A stretch of 64,000 nt of DNA. Origin: Bacteroides pyogenes (lineage in GTDB: Bacteria > Bacteroidota > Bacteroidia > Bacteroidales > Bacteroidaceae). Under the pieces are notes generated by a model, which worked only from the letters and a program-made list of their open reading frames with translations, did not search any database and was not told the origin of the DNA. Below, one piece after another: positions 36,283-45,146 of the stretch. The translations under genes were made by a program, and so were the position numbers. The DNA lies in the NCBI RefSeq assembly GCF_014196225.1, contig NZ_JACIDI010000003.1, forward strand, positions 182,311 through 246,310. Reading direction: 5' to 3'. Position 1 is the first letter of the stretch. Every line of letters starts with the position of its first letter.

Positions 36283-36726
36283 TTAAAGTTGCGGATTCGG
36301 CTCCCGGAACTTGAGTTTCATGCGGCATACGACCTCTCCGTCCTCCGTACCGGTCAACGGCTCGTATGCCGTACACTCTTGATAGTAGACTCTATAAGTA
36401 CGCCCGGTCAGAGAGGTTTCCAGCGTCAGCCAACCGCTGCTCAGCAATTGCATCACGGCCGTGAAGTTTGCCGAAAACCGTTCGGGGGTGTCGGCCACGA
36501 TTGCCGCATACAGTTGGAAGTCACGGGGCTCCCGTTTAGGTCCCGGGAGTGTATCGGGAAGTTTTTCCCCGTTTTCCTCCCGGAAGGATACGGCTGTGTA
36601 AGGTTTCATCTTGGACGGCTTCAACAATTCCGAGAGATTAAAGTAATCTCCCTGATTCTTCTCCGTCAGATACATGCCATACTCCGTATACATGTCTTTC
36701 CCGTTTATCTTCCATTCTCCTTCCAT
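36283..36726 (-). CDS. Distal tail-like protein
   Basis: This 147-residue protein lies between the tape measure and the tip protein, where siphoviruses carry Dit. It is beta-rich, with WKINGKDMYTEYGMYLTEKN at the start and TYRVYYQECTAYEPLTG near the C-terminus. It is shorter than typical Dit and may be the Dit core only. The call is by position. Confidence 0.5.
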   Translation of the reverse strand: MEGEWKINGKDMYTEYGMYLTEKNQGDYFNLSELLKPSKMKPYTAVSFREENGEKLPDTLPGPKREPRDFQLYAAIVADTPERFSANFTAVMQLLSSGWLTLETSLTGRTYRVYYQECTAYEPLTGTEDGEVVCRMKLKFREPNPQL

Positions 36727-36728
36727 AC

Positions 36729-39700
36729 CTATGCCATTTTTATACCGTTTCTTTCGATCTTATCAAAATACTCTACGACATCCTCCAGCAACTTGCAGTA
36801 CGCCGTGTTGGCGGCAATCGTACCGAGTACTTCCAATGCTCGCCCCATAGCGGCGTCAAAGTCATTCATCTTCCTATCAATGGATGAGAGATGATCCTGA
36901 GCGGAGGTAAACAAGCCCTCCAATTTCGTACCCTGCTCCTGTGATATGGCCGTGTATGTTCCCGCACGCGCCTGCTGCTGAGTTGCATCGCTCGGACGAT
37001 TGAATCCGTTCCGCTCCGCATTCCTCCAGAACTCTTCTTGAAACTTATTGGCGGCATCTATTTGGCTGCCCAAGCCGCGGAAAAAACCGCCTATCAGGTC
37101 GGTAGTCCGTCGGGCTATCTCTTTTTCCGACAAGCCTTCCGTCGTGTATATCTTCTTGATGTTCTCCTGCAGTCGGTCAAATTTATCCTTCAGGAACAAG
37201 GAATACACCATCTGCTTGGCTAAGTCGGCCAGAACATCCGTCACCCCTTTTTTGAATTCCTGTGCAGCATCCAGCCCATTGTTGAATGCGTTGACGATGC
37301 TATTCGTCAGACTATCACCCAAGGGCCCGAATGTTTGCCGCAGAGATTCTTCCAATTCCTTATAAGCCTTATCCGTTTGTTCTTGAAGGTCTATCAGTGT
37401 TTCCAGCAACTTCTTGCTCTCGTCCTTTAACTGGCGGGTGGACAGTATGGCTTTTGCCATGTTAACGTTCAGCTTGCCATCCTTGCCTATCAATTCCTTG
37501 TATTCCGGCATGTCCAGCACAGAGGTGTAGATATCCCTTCCTCTTCCCCACCCCAAGAGCCCGGTCTTCTTATGTCCGGTCTTCACCTCAATCTTGGAGA
37601 GTGCACCTATTCCATCCTTGTAAGCTTTCAGTTCCTTTGCATAGGAGAAGGGGGCAACGACCAACCTATTTATGGACACGGCCGGAGCGTCTCCCTTCAG
37701 CTCACGCTTCAGCTCCACAACGGATTTCTTATAGGTATCTATCGCATTCAGCGCGCGTCCTATATTGTCGGTTCCAAAGATGTTCGTACCCGACTTATAA
37801 GCCAACTGTTCCTCAAGCAGCAACATCCGGTATTCGTGCAGGTAGGCTTTCTGTTCCTCCACAATTTTCTTTAAGGCTTCCTTGTGTCGTTTGTTTGCCT
37901 GCAGGCCTCCGGCGATAAAGTTCACCAGTTCCCCTGCAGCTGCCAGCGCACCGCCTACAATACCTCCCTGAGCAAAGCCCGATGCGATATTACCGGCAGC
38001 CTCAAGCGCCTTGTCCATGTCTTCGTCTAATCCGCCGAAAACACTCTTCAGCATACCGATACCTTCCGCCCCCAATCGGCCGCCTTTCTGTATGGATTCA
38101 AACAACGATACTGTCTTCTCTTTAGCCTTATCGCTATCCTTATATATCTTTTGGAAGTGCCCCTGTACAGCCTTGAAAGTCTTCTCATTAAACAGCCCTG
38201 CGAGTGAACGACGGGCGTTCTGTTTCTCAAGCCCTTTCGTCATATTCTCTAACTGCGCGGCTTCTTGTTTATTGCGCTCACCTCCCAATGTTTTCAAGAT
38301 TTTGATACGTTCCCGGGCATAGCGGATAATGATATTGTTGCGCTGTACCTCTGCCAGTTCGTCCAGCGCAAGGCCCTGCATAACGATGGCCTGCCGTTGC
38401 AGCTCTACCTGCTCGGCATTGTCCAGTATCTCTAATTTGGCGATATTCTTCTCCGTGTCTTTCTCTTTTTCACGGGAAGTGTTCAGCGCGTCAATCAATG
38501 CTTGGTTGCCTTCAGCCTTCTTTATCTGCTCATCGTAATGACGGTCGATGTCTGCCAATCGATTCTCTAAGGCGGAGCGGAAGACGGCGTTGGCTTCGTC
38601 CCACAGTTCCTTTTCCTGTCGGGTGTATTTTTTCTCTATCTCTGAAAATTCCTTGATATAAATATTAGTAGCTCCTTCGCGTTGCGCTTTAGCCTGTTCG
38701 GTAACGGTATCTGCTTGTTCTTTAGTGACAGGGATACCGTTCTTTTTCGCTTTCACCAAAGCGGCTATGCGTTCCCGCTCCTCCGCATCAATACGGGTTA
38801 GTTCGTCGTCTAAACGCTTGCGCGCCTCGGCTTTCTCTTTCTGCGCACCGTCGCGCATCAGTTCGATACGCATGGCCTCTATCTTCCGGCGGGCTTTCAC
38901 CTCGGCATCGGAGATGGCATCGATTGTCTGGTCTGCCGTATCTTTCTTTTTCTTCCTTTCGGTTCTTTCCTCGTAATCTGCCACAATAGCATCCTGCATC
39001 GTTTTATTATAATTATCCCATGCAGATAGTGAGTTTTCTCTTGCCTTCTCCAGCTGCTCTTTTGTCGCCTTACCCTGCGAATGTTGTTCTAATACTTTAT
39101 CGTAATTGGCATCGGCTAAGGCCAATGCTGTTTTCGCAACTTCCTTACGCAGCTCTATTAGCTCTTTTTTCGACTTACCGGCAGCTTCAGCAATGCGTGT
39201 GTCAAAATCCACATCATTGGATATCTGCTGCATAGCTGATTGTGTATGTTCTATCTCCACAGTCAGAGAGTGTTGGGCCTTCTTTGTTCGCTCGGAATAT
39301 CTATCCCAAAGTATAATCAAGCCACCGATAACGGCCGATAAGCCCAATGTAAGTGTAGCCATCAGAGCTTTGGCCGCCACATTGGATATACCAAGGGATA
39401 CGGCAAGGCGGGTGTTCGCCGCGGTCAGCAGATTCTTTCCTTTGGCCAGCAGCGTGTGCGTAAAAAAACTATCCTTATTTAACGTATTAGCCACTTGTTG
39501 TATGCCTATAGTGATAGCCATCACTGCTTGCAGTTTCGTCTGTATCTGACTCAGCTTTTCTTGTTCAGCCCCAAACAGGGAAGCCACGCCCACTCCTGCT
39601 GTCATGGCACCGGTCAAACCGGAAATGGCGTCCATCGTTCCCTTGATGTTCTTGTTATCATCCGAGTGGATACGAGCCTGTGTGTTGATATCGCCGTAGC

Positions 39701-40133
39701 GGTCTTGCAGCTCGCCCAATTTCTGCATGGCGGCTGCATATTCCTTCGTACCCTCCGTCATGCCTGCCATCAACTGCTTCTGCTTGGCTATCTGCGTGCG
39801 TAGCGTCTCCTCCTTGTTCGCCGTGGCCGCAAACTGCTTCTCCAATTCAGCTAATGCCCCTTTTTCTTCCAGCAGCACTTTCTTGGCAGCCCCAAGTTCG
39901 GCAGTCAGTTCCGTCTTCTTCGCGCCGGGCATCGCTTTTTTCAACTGCGTCTCCAACGATTTGATGTCGGATTCCACCTGCTTTACTGCGGCGGATTGCT
40001 CCTTCATCCGAGCCTTGAAATCGGCCGTCGCCTGCTCTACGGTGGAAGCGGTTTGTTTTGCCCCTCTTTGGACGGACTGCCATGCCTCACGTGTCTTGTC
40101 ACGCATCAATATGTCGAACTCTACAGACTTCAT
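36729..40133 (-). CDS. Tape measure protein
   Basis: This 1134-residue protein has long coiled coils (residues 20-150 and 380-640), two hydrophobic regions (about 150-280 and 715-760) and the alanine/lysine-rich composition typical of tape measures. Its length predicts a tail of roughly 150-170 nm, using the known rule of about 0.15 nm per residue. It lies between two small tail assembly genes and the distal tail gene. Confidence 0.85.
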   Translation of the reverse strand: MKSVEFDILMRDKTREAWQSVQRGAKQTASTVEQATADFKARMKEQSAAVKQVESDIKSLETQLKKAMPGAKKTELTAELGAAKKVLLEEKGALAELEKQFAATANKEETLRTQIAKQKQLMAGMTEGTKEYAAAMQKLGELQDRYGDINTQARIHSDDNKNIKGTMDAISGLTGAMTAGVGVASLFGAEQEKLSQIQTKLQAVMAITIGIQQVANTLNKDSFFTHTLLAKGKNLLTAANTRLAVSLGISNVAAKALMATLTLGLSAVIGGLIILWDRYSERTKKAQHSLTVEIEHTQSAMQQISNDVDFDTRIAEAAGKSKKELIELRKEVAKTALALADANYDKVLEQHSQGKATKEQLEKARENSLSAWDNYNKTMQDAIVADYEERTERKKKKDTADQTIDAISDAEVKARRKIEAMRIELMRDGAQKEKAEARKRLDDELTRIDAEERERIAALVKAKKNGIPVTKEQADTVTEQAKAQREGATNIYIKEFSEIEKKYTRQEKELWDEANAVFRSALENRLADIDRHYDEQIKKAEGNQALIDALNTSREKEKDTEKNIAKLEILDNAEQVELQRQAIVMQGLALDELAEVQRNNIIIRYARERIKILKTLGGERNKQEAAQLENMTKGLEKQNARRSLAGLFNEKTFKAVQGHFQKIYKDSDKAKEKTVSLFESIQKGGRLGAEGIGMLKSVFGGLDEDMDKALEAAGNIASGFAQGGIVGGALAAAGELVNFIAGGLQANKRHKEALKKIVEEQKAYLHEYRMLLLEEQLAYKSGTNIFGTDNIGRALNAIDTYKKSVVELKRELKGDAPAVSINRLVVAPFSYAKELKAYKDGIGALSKIEVKTGHKKTGLLGWGRGRDIYTSVLDMPEYKELIGKDGKLNVNMAKAILSTRQLKDESKKLLETLIDLQEQTDKAYKELEESLRQTFGPLGDSLTNSIVNAFNNGLDAAQEFKKGVTDVLADLAKQMVYSLFLKDKFDRLQENIKKIYTTEGLSEKEIARRTTDLIGGFFRGLGSQIDAANKFQEEFWRNAERNGFNRPSDATQQQARAGTYTAISQEQGTKLEGLFTSAQDHLSSIDRKMNDFDAAMGRALEVLGTIAANTAYCKLLEDVVEYFDKIERNGIKMA

Positions 40134-40136
40134 CGG

Positions 40137-40379
40137 TTATTCATTGTTTCTTTTCATTTGTGCCCGAAACTGTGCGGCGGTATCGCTCGCACACCTGGCG
40201 TCTCGGCCGGGTACTCCGACCCTCTTTTTATTTCTGCCGCTCTTCACCCACCGTGGAGCGTCTGACAGCATCAGCAGCAAAGTGGGATAAGGCAGTTTCC
40301 ATAAGATGTAATGCACGCTCCATCCTGTGGCGGCGGCAATCTGCCAGATAAATCCAAACGGGCTATGGCTGCCCTCCAT
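40137..40379 (-). CDS. Small tail assembly protein
   Basis: This 80-residue protein lies between the 157-residue tail gene and the tape measure, in the slot of the second tail assembly chaperone of siphoviruses. It is rich in Trp and Arg, with FIWQIAAATGWSVHYILWKLPYP near residue 9-31. The gene is separate from the upstream one by eight bases, so no programmed frameshift is needed. Confidence 0.5.
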   Translation of the reverse strand: MEGSHSPFGFIWQIAAATGWSVHYILWKLPYPTLLLMLSDAPRWVKSGRNKKRVGVPGRDARCASDTAAQFRAQMKRNNE

Positions 40380-40387
40380 GTGACCGC

Positions 40388-40861
40388 TTAACTCCCGTTT
40401 GCCTCGTGGCTCAGCCTCGGCTTCATCAGATTCACCGTCTCCACCGAACTGATAGTAATTTGAAAAGGGCGTGTGTCGATGCTCTCAATCAGCAGCAGCA
40501 TCACGTCACCCAGCACAGAAGGATGCACCCGCCACAACAACCACCACGCCACCAATCCGCTGAAGAGGCGGTGAGAGACGAAGCCCCGGCAAAGGGCACA
40601 GGCCACGATGCGGGCCATGTCGTGCCCGTGTGCGGCTATCAGCTTCGCCCAATCGTCCGTGTCGTACTCCTTCATTTCGGCGACCGTCACCCCTATGCGG
40701 TTGTAATAGCGTGTCATGGCTATCAGCGTGCCCGCATAGGGGCGGCGCAGCGTCACCTTGCCCGGTTTCTTTTTCCGCCCCAGCCACCGGAGTGGGCGTA
40801 CCGGAATCCGTACGCCCAAATCCAGCAGCAACTCGCAGGAACGCAGTTCTTCTCCACTCAT
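40388..40861 (-). CDS. Tail assembly chaperone-like protein
   Basis: This 157-residue protein starts four bases after the tail tube gene and precedes the short tail gene and tape measure. Position matches the first tail assembly chaperone (gpG of lambda). It is mixed helical, with AGTLIAMTRYYNRIGVTVAEM around residues 43-63. Assignment is by synteny. Confidence 0.5.
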   Translation of the reverse strand: MSGEELRSCELLLDLGVRIPVRPLRWLGRKKKPGKVTLRRPYAGTLIAMTRYYNRIGVTVAEMKEYDTDDWAKLIAAHGHDMARIVACALCRGFVSHRLFSGLVAWWLLWRVHPSVLGDVMLLLIESIDTRPFQITISSVETVNLMKPRLSHEANGS

Positions 40862-40864
40862 ATC

Positions 40865-41593
40865 TTACTTCTCCTGCGTCAGATTGACGGTCACCTTCTT
40901 GGATGAATCAGACACCAGTGTCAGTATCAATGTGCCCGTCTTGGGACTTGACGTCCCGTTATTGGCAGCCGTGATGACTAAGCAGTTGCCATCCTGCGCC
41001 ACGGTGAAGTCGGTGTGCGAGCCCGACAATGTGAGAGGGCCTGAAGCCGATACGCGAAGCACCTTCGTGCCTCCCGCCTTGGGAAAATTCACCGTTTCCG
41101 CATCCACCATCACTCCCGGTGTGGTAGGCTCGATGGAGTAAGGAGATGAACCGTCGGCCGGGGAAAGCATCTCGGCTTCGCAGTCCATATACAGATTCCC
41201 CGAATTGCCCAGTTTGCCACGGATAAATCCGCTCAAAGCCACCTTCTTGACACGGATGGTCTGTCCCGTACCCGTCTTGATGACAAGAACACCTTCTTTT
41301 GTTTCCATCTTCTCCGGCGCGTCCCATTTCTCGCCCGTCACCTTGCCACCCGCGATATCGGCCATGTGTTGTGCTACGAGCTGAATCATCTGAAACGTCA
41401 GTGTCGTGGTTCCGGGATTCGATACTACTTTCTTCACCGGGCCGGTGCGCACCTGTGCGGCAAAAAGTTTGTTGTAAGTAGGCTTGTCGCCCCCGAATTC
41501 AATACCTTCCTCGGAGATGTTTCCAAGCACCTTGCCGCCGAAGCTCACTTCGTCCAGCAGCATCATGTATCCGTCATTGATTCCATTTTCCAT
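40865..41593 (-). CDS. Major tail tube protein with C-terminal BACON/Ig-like domain
   Basis: This 242-residue protein has an N-terminal tail-tube fold (about 1-150; DEVSFGGKVLGNISEEGIEFGG). A C-terminal domain (about 155-242) has VNFPKAGGTKVLRVSAS and KTGTLILTLVSDSSKKVTVNL. The same domain closes the capsid protein (42736-43929). Such domains on tail tubes point outward and often bind carbohydrates or mucin. The gene heads the tail genes, following the lysis genes. Confidence 0.7.
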   Translation of the reverse strand: MENGINDGYMMLLDEVSFGGKVLGNISEEGIEFGGDKPTYNKLFAAQVRTGPVKKVVSNPGTTTLTFQMIQLVAQHMADIAGGKVTGEKWDAPEKMETKEGVLVIKTGTGQTIRVKKVALSGFIRGKLGNSGNLYMDCEAEMLSPADGSSPYSIEPTTPGVMVDAETVNFPKAGGTKVLRVSASGPLTLSGSHTDFTVAQDGNCLVITAANNGTSSPKTGTLILTLVSDSSKKVTVNLTQEK

Positions 41594-41611
41594 AATTCTT
41601 TTATTTTTCTT

Positions 41612-42148
41612 TTAACAAATCTTTAAACGCCGTTTAATCAACGTTAGAGCAAGGAAAAAAACGGCTATCCTCCCTGTCCATATCTGGAACCACTGCCACC
41701 CGGTAGGTTCTCTTATCACCTTTGGCGGCAGTTCTTTATCCTGCTTCGCGGTCTCGTTGCGGATGCGGGTCAACTCCTCGTTCAGTATCATCACTTCCCG
41801 GGCAAGGCTGTCGCAGGTGGCTGTCACTTCCAGACTGTCCTCCGATATACGTGTCACGTTCACCGTAGCCCGCCCGCAGCGCTTACTGAATCCCGTCCCC
41901 ACCGGTATCGCTTTCAGCAAGTCCGTCGGAAAAGTCGTCTTCGCCATACTCGGCGGTACCGGTTCTTGCAGGCGCACGAATCGTTTTGCGCTTTGCAGAC
42001 TGTCTGCGCTGCGTTCGTTCCGTGCCAATCGCCCCGGACTTCTGCAGCTCGTTGCGAATAGGGCAATCAGCATAATACTTGCAAGTGGAAGCCCTCTGAA
42101 TGGTGCTGTTAAGCTCACGCACCGCCTTGTATAGTTTAATATTCTCAT
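41612..42148 (-). CDS. Lipoprotein, outer spanin-like
   Basis: This 178-residue protein has a long n-region, a hydrophobic stretch and a lipobox ending ATSC (Cys35), a central coiled segment (SLEVTATCDSLAREVMILNE), and a C-terminal membrane helix (IAVFFLALTLI) with a basic tail. It overlaps the preceding small membrane protein gene by 266 bases in another frame. Overlapping genes coding for a membrane coiled coil and a lipoprotein are typical of spanins (Rz/Rz1). The extra C-terminal membrane helix is unusual for Rz1. Confidence 0.55.
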   Translation of the reverse strand: MRILNYTRRCVSLTAPFRGLPLASIMLIALFATSCRSPGRLARNERSADSLQSAKRFVRLQEPVPPSMAKTTFPTDLLKAIPVGTGFSKRCGRATVNVTRISEDSLEVTATCDSLAREVMILNEELTRIRNETAKQDKELPPKVIREPTGWQWFQIWTGRIAVFFLALTLIKRRLKIC

Positions 42149-42326
42149 TCTGCAGATCGATTATAGTGTCCGACAAATTGTCATACATCTCTTTGTAAGT
42201 GTCGTTGCGCTCTTTGGCAGCGAGCACTTTCCGATTCTCCCTGTGTCTGAGCCATACCCACAACGAACCGATAAAGCCGCTGGGCAAGAGCCACTGGAGA
42301 ATCTGCGTTATCAGTTCCGTTGTCAT
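41883..42326 (-). CDS. Membrane-anchored coiled-coil protein, inner spanin-like
   Basis: This 147-residue protein has one N-terminal membrane segment (LQWLLPSGFIGSLWVWL) and a coiled coil after it (KERNDTYKEMYDNLSDTIIDLQ). The last 50 residues, which lie in the overlap with the next gene, are low-complexity and probably less constrained. Architecture matches the Rz type of inner spanin. It starts two bases after the endolysin-like gene, so the three form a lysis cassette. Confidence 0.55.
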   Translation of the reverse strand: MTTELITQILQWLLPSGFIGSLWVWLRHRENRKVLAAKERNDTYKEMYDNLSDTIIDLQNENIKLYKAVRELNSTIQRASTCKYYADCPIRNELQKSGAIGTERTQRRQSAKRKTIRAPARTGTAEYGEDDFSDGLAESDTGGDGIQ

Positions 42327-42328
42327 GG

Positions 42329-42733
42329 CTAACCGTTAATCACTAAATCCCATCCCGCCTCTACGTCCGCCATCACTGCCGGCACGCCGTTCTCAACCCT
42401 ACTCATCGCCGCTGCCAGACTGCACATCGTTCGGCGGTTGTCCACATCGATGCGACGGTCGGCATCCAGCCCGGTGAGCTTGCACACGGTGGATATATAG
42501 CCTTTCGTGTCGTTCTCCGAGGGCGGTGCCCACCGGCTGATGATGGTACGTACCGTGTGGCATCCATACACCAATGAGTAGTTCCGAAGCAGCTTCAGGG
42601 CCGCCCGATAGCCGTAGGCCGGAGAACGGAACTGGCAGAAGGCTTTGTCCTGCGAGGGGCGAACCTCCCCCTGCCACGGCGTGCGTGACAGGCGGATGTT
42701 CAGGGGATTATTATTCTTCAATCCTCGACTCAT
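42329..42733 (-). CDS. Endolysin-like (phage P5-type) protein
   Basis: This 134-residue protein has RGLKNNNPLNIR at residues 3-14, a signature of a family in Bacteroides prophages annotated as structural protein P5 and thought to degrade peptidoglycan. FRSPAYGYRAALKLLRNY and TRT-like loops follow. It precedes the spanin-like pair. Lysis is a sound guess from the neighbours, but the catalytic residues are not certain. Confidence 0.6.
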   Translation of the reverse strand: MSRGLKNNNPLNIRLSRTPWQGEVRPSQDKAFCQFRSPAYGYRAALKLLRNYSLVYGCHTVRTIISRWAPPSENDTKGYISTVCKLTGLDADRRIDVDNRRTMCSLAAAMSRVENGVPAVMADVEAGWDLVING

Positions 42734-42735
42734 TG

Positions 42736-43929
42736 CTACTTACCGTTGGCTTGGAACAATTCGATGACTGCTTTCTTGGACGCGCTACCACCGAGTGTCA
42801 GCGTCAGCGTACCCGTCTTGTCTGCTTCCGTGCCGTTGGCCTCCGTCGTTACGCGGACACCGAACTCGGTCTTCTCAGCCTTAAACCCGGAAGGAGCCTC
42901 GCCGATGGTATAATCACCTGTTGCAGTCACAACCCCTATCTGTGTGCCGCCTTCGGCAGGGAATACCAGTTCCTGCGGCTCTACCGTAATGGATGGCTCG
43001 GCTGCCGCACCGCGCTTGTCCAGCACCACGCACTCCTCGCCGAATGCCACGTTGGTGTCGGCCTTCATCAACATCTTGAAAAAGTAACGCTCGCCGGCGT
43101 TGGTCAGCTTGTCGATCTGGATCACGTCCATGTCATCTTGCAAGTTCACTGCGCCCCAAAGGTTGGTATCGTAGTCCTGTCCGCAGATGGTGGCCACGAT
43201 CAGATCACTCGGCCAGTTGGCCAACGGCTCGATGCGGATGCCTTTGAAGCGCTCCACGTTCATGTCCGTATAGTTGGCTCCCTTGTTGGGCTGTGCCGTC
43301 AGCTCATCGTCGTACCTGTCGAAGTCCGCAACGGACATTAGGATACGCAATCCGGGGTTGCTGCGCATGGTCACGGGGATCTTATCCTTCAAGTCCTTCA
43401 GGCGGCCGATCATGGTCGACTGGGAAGAGGTGACGGTGATGCGCTCATTGTTGCTCATGATCCGGGTAACAATACCGTTAAACAGTTTGTCATCTCCCGT
43501 TTCGGCGTACACGCCGTTGATGAAGTGCCCGCCCAACTCGAACTTGACGCACTTGGCCAGTTCGTTCAACAGGGCGTTCTGCGCCTCGGCGGGAAGCTCG
43601 GCGAACACGAGGTTGCCCTTGGGCTGCCACTTGCGCCAGATTTTCTCGAAGCTCCGGGGGTTGAACGTGGTGAAAGCCATGAAGTCCTTTGGTTCCAGCG
43701 TCACTTCACTGTAATCGAAGTTACCCTTGCCGTCCTCGTCGGTGGGCATCTCCTTGCGTTTCTGAAGCATCTTGCCACCCTTCAGGCGGGGAATGCTGAA
43801 CTTGTCGTTCACACCCGGCTCGATGTGAATAAGACCTTTTTCTACCAGTTCGTTACCGGTGGCGGCCAGTGTCAGGAGCTTCTCCAGTACCTCGCCGCTG
43901 TAATTGGTGTTTTTGATAATTATTGCCAT
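42736..43929 (-). CDS. Major capsid protein with C-terminal BACON/Ig-like domain
   Basis: This 397-residue protein follows the protease/scaffold gene by six bases, as major capsid genes do. The core (about 1-310) fits the HK97-type or Mu gpT-like capsid. The last 85 residues form a beta-sandwich of the BACON type (LVFPAEGGTQIGVVTAT; KTGTLTLTLGGSASKKAVIEL), shared with the tail tube. The domain probably decorates the capsid surface. Confidence 0.75.
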   Translation of the reverse strand: MAIIIKNTNYSGEVLEKLLTLAATGNELVEKGLIHIEPGVNDKFSIPRLKGGKMLQKRKEMPTDEDGKGNFDYSEVTLEPKDFMAFTTFNPRSFEKIWRKWQPKGNLVFAELPAEAQNALLNELAKCVKFELGGHFINGVYAETGDDKLFNGIVTRIMSNNERITVTSSQSTMIGRLKDLKDKIPVTMRSNPGLRILMSVADFDRYDDELTAQPNKGANYTDMNVERFKGIRIEPLANWPSDLIVATICGQDYDTNLWGAVNLQDDMDVIQIDKLTNAGERYFFKMLMKADTNVAFGEECVVLDKRGAAAEPSITVEPQELVFPAEGGTQIGVVTATGDYTIGEAPSGFKAEKTEFGVRVTTEANGTEADKTGTLTLTLGGSASKKAVIELFQANGK

Positions 43930-43935
43930 AACTCT

Positions 43936-44976
43936 TTATTTGTTTTTGTTTCGGTTCCTGATTTCTTCCATCCGGGCATCCCATGCGCTCCGGCCGCTTC
44001 CCTGAGGAGGTGTCTGCAAGCTGTTCTCCACGAATTTCTTCGGCTTCAACGCTTTCAATGCGGCTTCGCCGTTCACGCGGTCAGCCTTCAGCAAGGCCTT
44101 GTAGGTGGCGCGCATTGCTGAGGTAAGGCGCCCGTCTTCCTCGGCATCGTCCAGCATCTGTTCCATTTCCGCCTCCCGGGCTTCCGCTTCCTTGCGGGCA
44201 TACTCTTCGTTCTCGGTTTTCAGCCGGTCACGCTCCTCGGTCAGCGAGGATACTTTCTCGGCTTCCTGCTCCAGATGCTCGATGTGCCGGAGCGCATCTT
44301 CGTCGGTCGCGCAATCCTTGAACGACGGACGTTTTCTCAATTCTTCCAAATTCATATCTGTGTGGTTTTGTGGCTTGTTCAGCCGGTTATTGAATATCCT
44401 GTAGATTTGCTCGGGCGTGCTGTCGGCAGGCACGGGGTCGGCATCGTAGATTTCGTCTATAAGTCCCAGCGTCAATGCCTCCTCGGCTGTGAACCAATGG
44501 TCCGTGCCGTCGAACCACTCCGACCGTATGGTTTCCCTTTCCTTGCCGCAACGCCCGGCGTAGATGTCGCACAGCGTCTCCTCGAGACTCTCGAGCATCG
44601 ACATGACCGATGCCATTTCGCGGGCGTTGCCATACGAGCCGCCCGAAGGGGCATGTATCATCAGCCGGGCATAACGGCTCATCTTGACCGGTTTTCCGCA
44701 TGCGGCAATCACGCTTCCCATGGAGGCGGCTACACCGTCAATATAAATGGTGATGTCCGCCGCGCTCTGCCGGAACGCATTGAAAATAGCAAGACCGGTG
44801 AACACGTCACCGCCCACGCTGTTGATGCGCACGTCTATCTTTCGGCCGCCGGACTCGGCCTCAATCAGTTCGCGGGCTATGTCACCGCTGTTCACCCGGT
44901 CATATTCGCCTATCTCTCCGTACAGCAGAATGCAGGCGGATTCCTTGCCCGGTATCATGTTGAAATATCTGCCCAT
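43936..44976 (-). CDS. Head maturation protease fused to scaffold (ClpP type)
   Basis: This 346-residue protein has an N-terminal ClpP-like fold (about 1-195) with the nucleophile in GVAASMGS (Ser85), catalytic His108 in MIHAPSGG, and an acidic partner near LIDEIYD. A long coiled, charged region follows (about 220-300), typical of a scaffold. It is first in the leftward late operon, just after the promoter at 44995. Confidence 0.85.
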   Translation of the reverse strand: MGRYFNMIPGKESACILLYGEIGEYDRVNSGDIARELIEAESGGRKIDVRINSVGGDVFTGLAIFNAFRQSAADITIYIDGVAASMGSVIAACGKPVKMSRYARLMIHAPSGGSYGNAREMASVMSMLESLEETLCDIYAGRCGKERETIRSEWFDGTDHWFTAEEALTLGLIDEIYDADPVPADSTPEQIYRIFNNRLNKPQNHTDMNLEELRKRPSFKDCATDEDALRHIEHLEQEAEKVSSLTEERDRLKTENEEYARKEAEAREAEMEQMLDDAEEDGRLTSAMRATYKALLKADRVNGEAALKALKPKKFVENSLQTPPQGSGRSAWDARMEEIRNRNKNK

Positions 44977-44994
44977 GTCTCTTTCGTTTTTTGG

Positions 44995-45026
44995 GCAAAA
45001 TTAGGGTATGTCACGTAGCGTGTCAA
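44995..45026 (-). promoter_or_regulatory. Leftward late promoter
   Basis: Read leftward: TTGAC (45022-45026), 18 bases, TAATTTTGC (44995-45003). It lies 19 bases before the protease/scaffold start. It shares TTGAC, 18 bases and YAATTTTGC with the rightward promoter at 45098. Confidence 0.75.
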
Positions 45027-45097
45027 GACGTATATTACATGATAAAACTTTATAAATCAATCATGTATGATTGTACTTCCATGCTGCGTTAAGGGTG

Positions 45098-45129
45098 TTG
45101 ACTTTCATCCGATATAACACCAATTTTGC
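45098..45129 (+). promoter_or_regulatory. Rightward late promoter
   Basis: TTGAC (45098-45102), 18 bases, CAATTTTGC (45121-45129), then the small terminase ATG at 45147. It is the mirror of the leftward late promoter. The two are likely switched on together. Confidence 0.75.
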
Positions 45130-45146
45130 ATGAAAAAAGAGACGTT

